A DNA stretch of 64,000 nucleotides from Aphis gossypii (Eukaryota > Arthropoda > Insecta > Hemiptera > Aphididae): positions 46,291,260-46,355,259 of the forward strand of contig NC_065530.1 of NCBI RefSeq assembly GCF_020184175.1. The letters run 5' to 3'. Both the position numbers and the translations under genes were made by a program. This document shows positions 11,701-24,399 of the stretch, piece by piece (the stretch's first letter is position 1; the number at the start of each line of letters is the position of its first letter). The notes beneath the pieces were generated by a model that was given only the letters and a program-made list of their open reading frames with translations, was not told the origin of the DNA and did no database searches.

Positions 11701-14700
11701 CATTTAATTTTTCTAAAAATTAATTTTATGTAATTGGTTTGGAAATCTTCTGTTTAGGTCATGGTCAGTATTATGTCTTCCACAGTGTCACTACCTATTT
11801 GTTTAGAACGTTGATGAATCCACAAATGTTAAGTTGATTTTAATAATTTTCTCATTGATAATTCACGTTTTTTTTTTTGTTTTTGCTTCTCTTTTCTAGA
11901 TGATGTTTTTTGTCTCATCCCATGTATTACAGCCTTCCATAAGGATGATGGTCTTTTGGGTCAATAGGTTCTGTAATAAATTTGCTTGATGGCTGTTCAG
12001 ATAGTTTAGAGGAATTTTGGATAGAAAGCCAGACGTGTGTTGGTAATATCAGTGCTAGGATAGTACTTGTTTTATCAACGTTTGTCTTTCTATGCAATTC
12101 TTTTTTAAAATTATTTTCAAGCTCATTGATTGTAGAACCGATTGGCCCAAAAGAACCGCCCTCCACGTCGAGGTCTGCAGTATTAGTTGTTTTCATGGAT
12201 ATTAAATCTATACAGGTTGGTAATTTTTTTTTATTTATCATAATGGTTTTTTGTGTTGACATTTAATTTTTCTAAAAATTAATTTTATGTAATTGGTTTG
12301 GAAATCTTCTGTTTAGGTCATGGTCAGTATTATGTCTTCCACAGTGTCACTACCTATTTGTTTAGAACGTTGATGAAACCACAAATGTTAAGTTTATTTA
12401 AATATAATTTTCTCACAGTTGTTTTCTCTTATGATAATTCACGTTTTTTTTTTTGTTTTGCTTCTCTTTTCCAGATGATGTTTTTTGTCTCATCCCATGT
12501 ATTACAGCCTTCCATAAGGATGGTGGTCTTTTGGGTCAATAGGTTCTGTAATAAATTTGCTTGATGGCTGTTCAGATAGTTTAGAGGAATTTTGGATAGA
12601 AAGCCAGACGTGTGTTGGTAATATCAGTGCTAGGATAGTACTTGTTTTATCAACGTTTGTCTTTCTATGCAATTCTTTTTTTAAATTATTTTGGACCATT
12701 GTTTTCAAGCTCATTGATTGTAGAACCGATTGGCCCAAAAGAACCGCCCTCCACGTCGAGGTCTGCAGTATTAGTTTTCATGGATATTAAATCTATACAG
12801 GTTGGTAATTTTTTTTATTTATCATAATGGTTTTTTGTGTTGACATTTAATTTTTCTAAAAATTAATTTTATGTAATTGGTTTGGAAATCTTCTGTTTAG
12901 GTCATGGTCAGTCAGTATTATGTCTTCCACAGTGTCACTACCTATTTGTTTAGAACGTTGATGAATCCACAAATGTTAAGTTGATTTTAATATAATTTTC
13001 TCATTTGATAATTCACGTTTTTTTTTTGTTTTTGCTTCTCTTTTCTAGATGATGTTTTTTGTCTCATCCCATGTATTACAGCCTTCCATAAGGATGGTGG
13101 TCTTTTGGGTCAATAGGTTCTGTAATAAATTTGCTTGATGGCTGTTCAGATAGTTTAGAGGAATTTTGGATAGAAAGCCAGACGTGTGTTGGTAATATCA
13201 GTGCTAGGATAGTACTTGTTTTATCAACGTTTGTCTTTCTATGCAATTCTTTTTTTAAATATTTTCTGGACCATTGTTTTCAAGCTCATTGATTGTAGAA
13301 CCGATTGGCCCAAAAGAACCGCCCTCCACGTCGAGGTCTGCAGTATTAGTTTTCATGGATATTAAATCTATACAGGTTGGTAATTTTTTTTTATTTATCA
13401 TAATGGTTTTTTGTGTTGACATTTAATTTTTCTAAAAATTAATTTTATGTAATTGGTTTGGAAATTTTCTGTTTAGGTCATGGTCAGTATTATGTCTTCC
13501 ACAGTGTCACTACCTATTTGTTTAGAACGTTGATGAAACCACAAATGTTAAGTTTATTTAAATATAATTTTCTCACAGTTGTTTTCTCTTATGATAATTC
13601 ACGTTTTTTTTTTTTTTGTTTTGCTTCTCTTTTCCAGATGATGTTTTTTGTCTCATCCCATGTATTACAGCCTTCCATAAGGATGGTGGTATTTTGGGTC
13701 AATAGGTTCTGTAATAAATTTGCTTGATGGCTGTTCAGATAGTTTAGAGGAATTTTGGATAGAAAGCCAGACGTGTGTTGGTAATATCAGTGCTAGGATA
13801 GTACTTGTTTTATCAACGTTTGTCTTTCTATGCAATTCTTTTTTTAAATTATTTTCTGGACTATTGTTTTCAAGCTCATTGATTGTAGAACCGATTGGCC
13901 CAAAAGAACCGCCCTCCACGTCGAGGTCTGCAGTATTAGTTGTTTTCATGGATATTAAATCTATACAGGTTGGTAATTTTTTTTATTTATCATAATGTTT
14001 TTGTGTTGACATTTAATTTTTCTAAAAATTAATTTATGTAATTGGTTTGGAAATCTTCTGTTTAGGTCATGGTCAGTATTATGTCTTCCACAGTGTCACT
14101 ACCTATTTGTTTAGAACGTTGATGAATCCACAAATGTTAAGTTGATTTTAATATAATTTTCTCATTTGATAATTCACGTTTTTTTTTTTGTTTTTGCTTC
14201 TCTTTTCTAGATGATGTTTTTTGTCTCATCCCATGTATTACAGCCTTCCATAAGGATGGTGGTCTTTTGGGTCAATAGGTTCTGTAATAAATTTGCTTGA
14301 TGGCTGTTCAGATAGTTTAGAGGAATTTTGGATAGAAAGCCAGACGTGTGTTGGTAATATCAGTGCTAGGATAGTACTTGTTTTATCAACGTTTGTCTTT
14401 CTATGCAATTCTTTTTTTAAATTATTTTCTGGACCATTGTTTTCAAGCTCATTGATTGTAGAACCGATTGGCCCAAAAGAACCGCCCTCCACGTCGAGGT
14501 CTGCAGTATTAGTTTTCATGGATATTAAATCTATACAGGTTGGTAATTTTTTTTTATTTATCATAATGGTTTTTTGTGTTGACATTTAATTTTTCTAAAA
14601 ATTAATTTTATGTAATTGGTTTGGAAATCTTCTGTTTAGGTCATGGTCAGTATTATGTCTTCCACAGTGTCACTACCTATTTGTTTAGAACGTTGATGAA

Positions 14701-14960
14701 TCCACAAATGTTAAGTTAATTTTAATATAATTTTCTCACAGTTGTTTTCTCATATGATAATTCACGTTTTTTTTTTTGTTTTGCTTCTCTTTTCCAGATA
14801 ATGTTTTTTGTCTCATCCCATGTATTACAGCCTTCCATAAGGATGGTGGTCTTTTGGGTCAATAGGTTCTGTAATAAATTTGCTTGATGGCTGTTCAGAT
14901 AGTTTAGAGGAATTTTGGATAGAATGCCAAACGTGTGTTGGTAATATCAGTGCTAGGATA

Positions 14961-15300
14961 CTACTGGTATTATTTGTTGTGGTTATAGATATAGAATTTG
15001 ATGAATTTTTTTTTTCATCTATATTGTTTTATGCAAGCATTCATTGTCTTCATACCTGGTAATCTTATAGTTTATTTTTTTTTTTTTTACCTGATTAATT
15101 TTTTAATGTTTTTCCATTCTGAATTTTCATTATATAACTAAATGTTAGATCATATAGTATTGTTGTGTGATTTTGTAATTTGTATTTTATTATTGATGAT
15201 TATATTATTTTGTTGAAAATGTTATTTTTACTTTTTATTGGACACTAGTAGTATAGTCTTTTATTGGTTATTTTTTTTTATTTTTGTAGGTGGTATGAAG
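14961..15300. other. Unique continuation of the last array copy
   Basis: The last copy follows the unit consensus until about 14960 and then switches to unrelated sequence. On the + strand the open frame continues to 15062, and CATACCTG is followed by GTAATC, a possible 5' splice site at 15059. A possible acceptor, TTTTTGTAG, lies at about 15281-15289. Joining the two would add only a few codons before a stop. This may mark the edge of the locus from which the unit was derived, but that is inference. Confidence 0.3.
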
Positions 15301-16535
15301 TATGATTAGACTCTACCTTTAACCCTTTCCCCCAAAAAATTAAAAGTTGTATTTATATTGTATATACATTTCCTTTTAGTGCATTAAATGTATGTACGCA
15401 TCATGTAGCATGTAAATAAGTAATTACAGGTTATCTAATAATCCAATTATTGCATTAAATCAATTTAGTTAACCAGTCTTTACTGAAATAATATAATGGC
15501 TTTTGCATTGTTTCCCTTGTTGGGAGGGGGGTACAACAAATTCCTTCCAATATATATTGTTTTATTAGCTTTAGTATTTTATGAAGTTTGTCCTATGTTC
15601 AATTTAGTGATTGTATTGTATTTGTTTCGGTTATTTGTATTGTGAATCATGTTGTTGCTTTGAATAATTAGTTTTAACTACAGTGTTTGATAGTATGGTG
15701 ATGAGAAGAGGTACTGAAGTAAATTGGTACACTTGCTCGCCCTTTAATGTATTATTTTTAAATTTAACAAGAAAAATCTAGAATTTTAAAGTTATATTTA
15801 TTGATTTGTTGAGTTAATTCCATCGAAGTTTGATTTTTAAATTAAAATGAAATAACTTCGTTTTAACTCGTTCTAACCTAAAGGGTTTTTACTGAATTGT
15901 GTTAACCTGCATCATCATCGTACCTATCGATATTTATCATTTTATTTTACATGTTGTTCTTTGTAGGTACGTGATTATCATTAGGGTATTATAATATACA
16001 GGAAGTCGTTCGATTATACATAATGATATCGTCCCAATAAGTTTGTTATAATTAATATTTTGATGAGATTAAAAGATAATAAACAAATCTGTTGGTCGTC
16101 TCCGATGACGATCTGTGCTATTGCAGATCAGCGTACATCACACAGGTGGTGTTGTACCGGTTTCAAGACATTATATACTACTTATATAGGATGTACAAGA
16201 TACGTGTATCTCATCTCGCACACACACTCATACGTAACCGCCATTGTCTTGACGCCGATTTTATAGTGTTATATTAATTATTATTAAATATCCTGTGGGA
16301 AGTGTGAAACGTTATGATAAATACCTACCAACGCAGCTGTTTTGTACCTATATAATATTTATATATTATATATGCGTAATAATACTATTATAGATACGTT
16401 TTCGTAATTTTTTAATATACGGGGCACTTGTGCGTGTGTGTATAGATCATTTATTAAAGCCGCATTATCGTTTACAATTTATATACATGTATGTTTTATG
16501 TGGATTAATTTACAAAAATAATTACAATTCTTGAC

Positions 16536-16572
<37 letters not shown>

Positions 16573-16749
16573 TTATATGTGCGTGCCCTCACCTGTACCG
16601 CTATGTATGTATATTAAAAGTTATAATATTGTAATAATATGCGTACGTTTACGTATGGCCGACGATGGTACAGGTAACACGTTCGTACTGATTTCGTTAA
16701 CGACTATTAAAATATTACGAACGAGCGATTGCAATCTTCGGAGGAGTGA

Positions 16750-16785
<36 letters not shown>

Positions 16786-16953
16786 AAACAATTATAACGC
16801 CGCGGTGAGTGTGTTCGACGTCTCCAAAACGATGTATGTATAATATTATGACCGAGGAGGAGATCGACTCGCCGACGAGTTGCCGGTTTCTATCAAGCCG
16901 ATGAGTAACCTATCTATATCAATAAATTATATATATTTTATGTATGGTCTGTA
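15301..16953. other. AT-rich non-coding region with microsatellites
   Basis: No supported exon. It includes an (AT)n tract at 16539-16569 and an (ATA)n tract at 16751-16774 running into poly-A. Short overlapping open frames at 16060-16277 and 16577-16843 arise from CpG-bearing sequence and repeats and show no protein-like features. Confidence 0.45.
16539..16569. repeat. (AT)n microsatellite
   Basis: An uninterrupted AT dinucleotide run of about 15 repeats, directly visible. Confidence 0.95.
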
Positions 16954-16955
16954 TA

Positions 16956-17550
16956 CAGGGTGGATCATGGATGATGATGCCAAACTTAACACTTGTTTCT
17001 TTTTTTCGTCGGTTTATGATGTCCTCTGACGGAATCGTTTTCAAATGCGACCGTCAATAATGTTGAGCGAGTCTTTTTCGTACTACATTTAAAAATTGAG
17101 CGAATAGTTACTGAACTAGTGTTTATTAAGGTGTACCGCGAGGATAATATTATTAAATATTATAATATGGTCTTTGTCATTGCCTAATAGCATTTAAATC
17201 ATTAAATTGATATTAACGATTAATAATGTGATCGGATTACTCAAAAACTACCTGTTCAAATTGAGATTTTTATGTATCGGCGCTTAATCGTACCCCCTAC
17301 TTACCTCTTAAAAATTTCCAGCATAAAGTGGCAGTTTTGTTTGAAAAAATATATTGTTATATTACTTTTTATTTTATTAATTGTTAATCGATTCTTGGGA
17401 CTCCATTTTCAAGGGCACGTAAAAAATAATAAGTATCTAATTAGAAATGCAAGTTAAATGTTCATAAAAATGACTTCAAATTAGAAATTGAATAAAACAC
17501 AATCAAAAGATGAAAGAGTGTTGAGAATACTTTATGGTGGAATCACCCTG
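16956..17550. mobile_element. Candidate short DNA transposon (CAGGGTG ends)
   Basis: CAGGGTGGATCA at 16956 faces AATCACCCTG ending at 17550, so the two ends form a short inverted repeat (CAGGGTG). Each is flanked by TA, which fits a TA target duplication of the Tc1/mariner type. The interior of about 580 bp has no transposase. The inverted identity is short (7-9 bp), so the assignment is tentative. Confidence 0.35.
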
Positions 17551-19019
17551 TACATGGTCCTAAAATTATAGGAACTATAGCGGCAACGACCGCGATAAAA
17601 TAATTAGAACGTTATTTAGTTATAACGATTAAAATATTATACAATAAATTATGAGATCTCTACATGTATATAGGTTTATGGCTATTACACGTGTAGTCGT
17701 TAAAGCGCGGCGTTTTAAAATACGTAGAAGTTCTCACGTATATGATAGTTTCATGTACACTTACAAGTTACTACGATGTATATATATTTTTGAAAATTAA
17801 TCTTACGTGTCTTACAGCCGTAAATACTATTTAGCACCTCATTCATTTATAGTTTCCAATTATTTTTTATTTTATTAAAATCGACACTGTTAATTTGAAT
17901 GTTCAGTGTCATAATATAACAAATAATTATCTTTTATTTTTATTCAGTGTATAGTTGAATGTTTACAAAAATAGAGGTACTCTTGTACAGTCTGCGTATA
18001 TTCGTTTAGTTAAAGTTTGTCAATAGGTATAAATCAAAACGCTAACATATTTTAAACAGGCATAAGGCATAAATATATTTGAACTGCAGATAAAACGATT
18101 TAGAGCAATGGTTTTAAACAGGATGGAAAAAATTCGAGTGAATTTATTATGCAAATTAAGTACAAGTGTGTAGTTGGTACTTCAAGGTCTTTTTTAGATA
18201 AAATTTTTATAAGGCCAGTCTATTAATATAAGGTCTATAGCGCCAATAAAAAAATTCAGCCGCCACTTTTAATTAAGACAGTTAGTATCAATTTTAATAA
18301 GTGATTAGAAAACCTTCCAAACAACATTCCAAATTTCTCCAACAGAAATTCTGTTTGATTTGCCATTATTTTAATTTAATTTAATATTTTTTATAATATA
18401 GTTACATTTCATTATATTACATAATCATATTATTTTGTAAAATTAACTAAAGGCTTTTATCTGGATCATTATATTATACTATATAAGTATACTAAATATG
18501 CAAAAAAAGAGAAGAATATAGGCATTCGAAAAAAAGACGCAAAGGGTAAGTTAGACTTAGAGAATCTCTAATGAAGGAATTATAGATATAGTTTTAGAAA
18601 GAAGATACCCGTGGAAAAGTACAAAGAAAACGGTGCATTTTTCAATGAAATTTCATTGGTTGAAAAAAAAATACTTTCTGAAAATAAATTGTCAATTATA
18701 TTGTATGCGGTACCGGAAAATATGACATTCAATCAATGTTGGTAATGACTAGTCAATAACGATAATGGCTGATTTGGTAAGGAATTTATTAACGTCAATA
18801 TAACTAGACGAAGTCGTATACTCGTATATCTTATAAGTTTTTGGTTTTACAAATGTGTAACTTATATACTAAAACGTTCAGTAGTTATACAATTCTGTGC
18901 CGTCAGTTTAAAAATTGAAGTAAATCGGCCTGAACTTTAAGCCAAGAACAGTATTCGTGTTCTCTTGTCGGTTTTGTACGACATTTATATTTTTAAGTAA
19001 ATCGTGAAATTCTCTGCAC
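17551..19019. other. AT-rich non-coding region
   Basis: No exon is supported. The sequence near 18110 (AATGGTTTTAAACAGGATGG) vaguely resembles a hAT terminus but no partner end is seen. Nothing else stands out. Confidence 0.4.
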
Positions 19020-20280
19020 AACTCGTTCGAAATTTAATCTAACTGCCGAATGTAAATTTGCTACGTCGTCGGTCGCGCGGTGAGTCTGCAGAGACAATAT
19101 TTTGCGGGTACGACGAACTCTTAATAACAGAATATTATTATATACGTCGTAGGTATGATAATCGTGTACGCGGGATACGACCGCGAAGAGACGGATGGCG
19201 CGGAAAAGAACACATTCTCCTCGCGCGCCGCTGTTATTATTATTATTATTATCTGGTCGGCTGATTCTGTGGTGACGAGCAGCGAGTCTCTCTTCTGTGC
19301 GTCGTATTCACGCGTGTGTACTTTTTATGCGTATATATATATATGTATCGTGTATAAAATATATATATATATACACATAACTATATACGTTGTAGTGTCG
19401 CAGTCGTTGCGGCGGCGGCGCTTCCATCACTTGTTTGCAGCGTCGTCGTTGTCAGTCCGTCATTCCGCCGACGACGGACCCGTCACGGGTTTTAAAAAAG
19501 AAAACGGGGGAAAAAAAAAATAAAAATAAAAAACGGTGTTTTTGCCGCCGCCGCCGAGCGCCATTATTTGTCCACATTTTTGTCATTGCCAGCCGACGAT
19601 AGCTCGCACGCACGCACTCGCGTATAAGCACGTTTATATATATATATACTTACACACATATATAATTGATGCGAACCGTATATTACACACACACACACAG
19701 ACTCGCGTGCGCGGCTTCTCGATCGTCGTACAATATATATTATTATTGCGAGTGCGTGATGTCTCGTATACGGCGCGTATACCTTTATATAAATTATATA
19801 GAAATACGCTAGTTTTTTCGCCCGATTTTTTTTTTTTTTTACCTCCATCTCCTCGATCCGGCGCGCGCTGCTTCAGAGATCATTGTTTTCCCGACTAGCA
19901 ATCGTCGTCGTCGTCGTAGTCGTTGTCGTTATTTATAACGCTCGCGCGGGCACCTCGTACCACCTATATATACTTATATAGTTATATATATTGTATGTGT
20001 GTCACATACATTACAATAATATAAAATTACGTATATAATATATATCTATAGGCATACTTCTATATAAGAACTCGCATATGTGTAGGTATATACAACAGCG
20101 CGCGATTTCGTATATGTGCTTACTTGTACCTATGTATATTGTGCTCAATCGCGACGACGCGACCGCATCATTATTTTTGCGCTTTCGTCTCGTGTTCGCT
20201 TTATATACACGTATACGGTATACCCATATGCATAAAGCATACCGTGACCATGGATACGGGATAACCCCCAATTTTTCTTT
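19020..20280. promoter_or_regulatory. CpG-rich patch, possible promoter or first exon region
   Basis: Dense CpG, CGTCGT runs (about 19900-19925) and GCCGCCGCC (about 19543-19551) contrast with the AT-rich surroundings. GCGCG followed by GTGAGTCTG at about 19080 is a good + strand 5' splice site. Open frames on both strands here (for example 19155-19523 and 19564-19848) are low-complexity and look like products of CpG and TA repeats, not proteins. In aphids, unmethylated promoters and 5' UTRs are often CpG-rich, so this may be a transcript start. Direction is unknown. Confidence 0.35.
19234..19252. repeat. (TTA)n microsatellite
   Basis: A short uninterrupted TTA run within the CpG-rich patch. 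Confidence 0.9.
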
Positions 20281-21026
20281 AATACATTAATTGTAGTTAG
20301 AAAAAACTCAAGATTGGAGAGTGTCGTCCTGTGTGGTGTTGAAATAACTTTGTTTTCAAATGTGAACCAATGTTTTTTTATTATACGATTTATATGTATT
20401 GTTAAGGCGATGATTTTTTTTTTTTTTTGAAATTTTGATTGAGAATTTTACAAAGTTTTTGTAGTTTTTGAATTATTATTAAACTTAATAATACAGAAGC
20501 ATAATAGTATGGTTGGTTTAATGAATATTTGCAGTAGGTAACTGTTTCGAGTACTAGACTATAAACTTTGCGTTTATTTATATAGTTAACGTGAAACGAT
20601 TATTAAGGGTTAGTATCCTTAGAACAAAGTTGTATAGCTCGGTTACTGCTCGTTAAAATTATACGATTTAAACGTATCAAAATTTCCAAAAATGTATTTA
20701 TTTTGCTTAACAAATTACAGTAAAATATGTGGTTCTGATTTGAGAACAAGAATTTATTGTATTATCAAAAGAGTAAAGAACATTTCTTATTACTTTTAAA
20801 TGGTATAAATAACTTAGGTAGGGTATGAAAATAATATGATCTTTAATCCCCATTACGTGAGACCTCTCGGAGTATAAGACCACACGATCCTGAAGTGCCT
20901 TAATGCAAATTAACTGTAAAAAGGTAATATCATAAAAATGTTGTCACTATATTTATAATATTATGCAAAACTATTATTGTGTCCCGTAATTCTGTGAAAT
21001 TTACATATTATTTTTCTGTTATAGGC
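20281..21026. other. AT-rich non-coding region
   Basis: No exon, repeat boundary or RNA gene could be supported. Confidence 0.4.
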
Positions 21027-21192
21027 CAGTGGTTTTCAACCTTTTTAACAATGCGGCTCATCATTTAATCTCCTACAAACTTTTTGCGCACACCAATCCA
21101 TTTATCACCGAAAAATCGATAAAAATATTGGTAAATACATACTAATAAAACTATTAATTGATTTTTCGCGGCACACCGATTGAAAACCACTG
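21027..21192. mobile_element. hAT-type MITE, 166 bp
   Basis: The left end reads CAGTGGTTTTCAACC and the right end reads TGAAAACCACTG, giving a 12-bp perfect inverted repeat of the CAGTGGTT class typical of hAT elements. The 8 bp on either side are TTATAGGC and CTTTAGGC, matching at 6 of 8 positions, consistent with an aged 8-bp target duplication. At 166 bp with no ORF it is non-autonomous. Confidence 0.8.
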
Positions 21193-22299
21193 CTTTAGGC
21201 TATGGTGGATAAATATTTTTTGTGCTTGTGCATATTTTATATTTAATACATAATATAATTTCATGTTTTAAGGGATAATTAACTGCTTATTTAAAGAATT
21301 TTACACTTATAAAATTTTATATTTCATATTTATTTTTCATACTTACTTATTTTGGAAAGATATTTATATAACATACATTTTATTGTTCATAGACTCTTGT
21401 AATAACAGTTTTGTTCCATAGTACATCGATTATGTATGAGCCATATACATATTGTATCCTAACTTATGGATATAATAGAACTTTTGTATAAGTTCTGTGT
21501 TGTTGATATTTTTTAATATTGTGTTTACTTAACTCCTAACTTAAAACTAAGTTTGACTGAATTATGTTTTGAAGACAAAGAGTGTTTTAACTGTATATGT
21601 ATATAAATATATAATACCAGCTATATATTTTCAATATTGTACTTTTGTTTAATCGATAGGTATCTATGACAAAAATAATTAATTTATCATTTTAATTTAT
21701 ACCAAAAATCGATGATCAGTTTATAATATTTATCAAAGAAATAGTGAGAAATATTTTAGATAAGAGCATAATATAGGTATTTATTTTGTTCATATAGTAA
21801 TCTTTGCTACAAGACTATAAGTTCATACTTTTGCTTACTATTTTTTAAGATTATTAAGAGCAAAAATTAATGATGATGTATTTCAAGGGTTTCAAAATAC
21901 ATGACTACGCGTGTTATGTGTCGAAAGTTTTTTTATCCATGGTATAAGTCTGAACTTAAAATGTATGTGATGTATAATAGTAGGTATAACACGTATGATG
22001 TATTAAACAGAGTTTGGGACTTAGTGCGCACTTATGCAATCATCAAAATAAGTGCTTAAAACGTCATTAAATATAACTAAATCGAAAACATTAAAATAAG
22101 TAAAAAATTATCTCCAAAATGATTGATAATTTTTCCATCAAAGTATCAAACACACACACACACACACAAAATGTAAAAAATAGGTCATGAATTCATGATT
22201 AATCATACACACGATTCAATTGAAAACTTCAAATTAACAGCATTTTAAGGCGATTTTATTAGGTATATATAATATACTTATACAAGTATGTATAAGATT
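21193..22299. other. AT-rich non-coding region
   Basis: No coding exon is supported. It contains a (CA)n tract at about 22149-22168. Confidence 0.4.
22149..22168. repeat. (CA)n microsatellite
   Basis: About nine CA repeats in a row. Confidence 0.9.
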
Positions 22300-23560
22300 A
22301 TTGTTACATGATGATGTGTGTACGACGTACTTACGAAAATCCAACGTACAGACGTAAAAAAACACGTTACGAGTGGTGAGAAATGAATCGCATTTGTCGT
22401 ATACTTACAGTACACCCGTAGGTAGTATAGGTACGTGTTTCAAATATCGCTTTTTTTTTTCGTCGTTTGGGTAATATTTATATAATATTTCATATCGTAT
22501 AATATCGTTACCCGTACGGCGTTTACCGAGGTCACAAATCGTCGGGCCCGTCGATGTTTTGTTTTCCGATCACATAACACACACGCTTCATATCACAACA
22601 ACAGTAAAAAATAGGTACACTATACCAAGGATGAAACGAATTCAATAATATAATAGTATACCTCCGGTATTATTATACATATTATATCGCCGTACGTATA
22701 AAAAACAATATGTACACATTCCGTCCGTCCGTCCGTATATTATTATATGGCACCTATCTAGTGTTGGTACGTTTTCGGTCGCGTCTGCCGCTGCAGCGGA
22801 TTTGTCCGTTTTCCCTTTCCGTTTCCGCGCGGCGACAGAACCGTACTAGACGTAATAAAAAAATAAAAATAAAAAAAAACAAAAAACTACACCTATACAC
22901 GATCGTATATTTATTATTATAACGTAGGTACGACGATAATCTCGTGTACGCGCAATGTAGTATATAATAATGTTTTAAACATTTAACATTTTTCGAATAT
23001 TTCGATTTGACGAAATCGATAAACTAACGGCCGCCGTAGACGTTCTACGCGCACGCACGCATCACACGCGACATCGGACGTGTGGTTTTGCATAATTTTC
23101 GAATTTTAAACTCGTCTCGTACCGTATAGACGTGTATATAAATGTAAATGCGCGCAATATATCTTTTGAATTTTCGACCATAAACGCATCGCGTCGTACT
23201 ACCTATATTATACCTGTATACCTATATTATAATATGTACCTATATAATATACGCGCGCATGTAGATATATACCAGTCGGACGTTATAGACGCGGCGGACA
23301 TGACAGGTTACAAAAACTTCGAGGCCGATAACCATCGACGAATAAAACTATAATAATACGTGTACGTTATATAGGTATACATAATATATTATATATATTA
23401 TATATATGATACAAAGCAGTTTTGTTATACGACGACGACGATGATGATGTGTGCGAGCGCGACTCGGAACTATCGACGATAATGATATTTTAATCGTTGC
23501 GCAGGGGCGGACAGATATGCGGAATAATATGATTCTCTCCGCGAACACGGTATAATAATA
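22300..23560. promoter_or_regulatory. CpG-rich patch
   Basis: CpG density rises sharply, with CGTCCGTCCGTCC near 22723 and CGCGCGGCGAC near 22827. The open frames at 22710-22922, 23132-23353 and 23348-23548 (minus) are short, without motifs, and overlap simple repeats. Read as a possible promoter or 5' UTR region. No start, direction or splice junction can be fixed. Confidence 0.25.
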
Positions 23561-24399
23561 TTATAACGTACAGCTAGGTGAGATTTTATCGTGTTTTTTA
23601 TAAACCTACGACAGTGAAATAGTTTTATTGCGATTTGCGATGGACGCGAAAAGAAAACGTCATCAAAACGGTGCGAATCGCTGCAAAATTTTATTGAAAT
23701 TTCTATGCTGTCAATAACGTATATAACGATTTACTGCTATTTAAATATATTCAAAGTTTATCGAAATTCGCGTGTAATAACAATGTAAAATGTACATTGT
23801 AGTACCCGGCATACGGGTAAATTATGCAAACCGCAATGTATTTTTATATTTATCGATTTTAAATATTTAATGTTACAGGTTGTACATTCATTCAGATAAT
23901 CATGAAAATAAAATATAAAAAGAGTTATAAAAAATTGTCGAAAAATCCTGATAGATTAATGTACTCTATTATAATATAGTGAGTAGTAATACATGTGTAC
24001 CAGTGTACCTGTGTGAGTAGTATATTTTATATTTTAATATGATTTTTTTATTGCTTTTATTTTTAAGTAAGTCGTATAAGCAGTTTTCTGCAACACCATG
24101 TCACTATCAGATGTACGACGTTTTTCGATATTTATAAAACAGTAGTGTTTGCTAGTTGATCCAATGAAGTTGCATTAATGCGTTTACGTATAGAGTAGAT
24201 TATTTATTAACTTTAGATGATCGACGTTACCCGAGACAAATATTGTATAATGCCTATGAATTTACTCTGTGACAAATATTTTTGAAAGTTCTTATTAAAT
24301 TGTATCATGTAAAACAAATAAATTCATTTGTCGTAATATTGATTGAATATAATAGTATGGAAGTATATAATATAGGCGATGACAATTTCTGGTGTGGGT
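23561..24399. other. AT-rich non-coding region
   Basis: Nothing beyond AT-rich sequence was recognised. Confidence 0.4.

Larger units (their letters stand above)
4030..14960. repeat. Tandem array of ~570-600 bp units (19 visible copies)
   Basis: The same unit is repeated head to tail. Using the word CATAAGGATGG as an anchor (CATAGGATGG in one copy), copies occur at 4151, 4742, 5332, 5933, 6511, 7102, 7692, 8281, 9051, 9636, 10211, 10800, 11368, 11938, 12513, 13087, 13676, 14249 and 14836. Spacing is 568-601 bp except across the assembly gap. Interior copies differ by few substitutions and small indels. The first copy and the last (partial) copy are the most divergent, as expected when unequal exchange homogenises the interior. 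Two length classes exist. The long form has CTCACAGTTGTTTTCTCATATG before the poly-T tract and ends it in TTTTCCAG; the short form lacks about 12 bp there and ends in TTTTCTAG. Origin and function are unknown. Confidence 0.97.

Noticed and set aside
4030..14960. CRISPR-like or other prokaryotic repeat array
   Set aside because: The units are about 590 bp, directly adjacent, with no short repeat-spacer structure, and the surrounding DNA is eukaryotic in character.
19155..19523. 122-codon + ORF in the CpG-rich patch
   Set aside because: It runs through TTA and TA microsatellites, giving Ile and Tyr runs, and has no domain-like segment.
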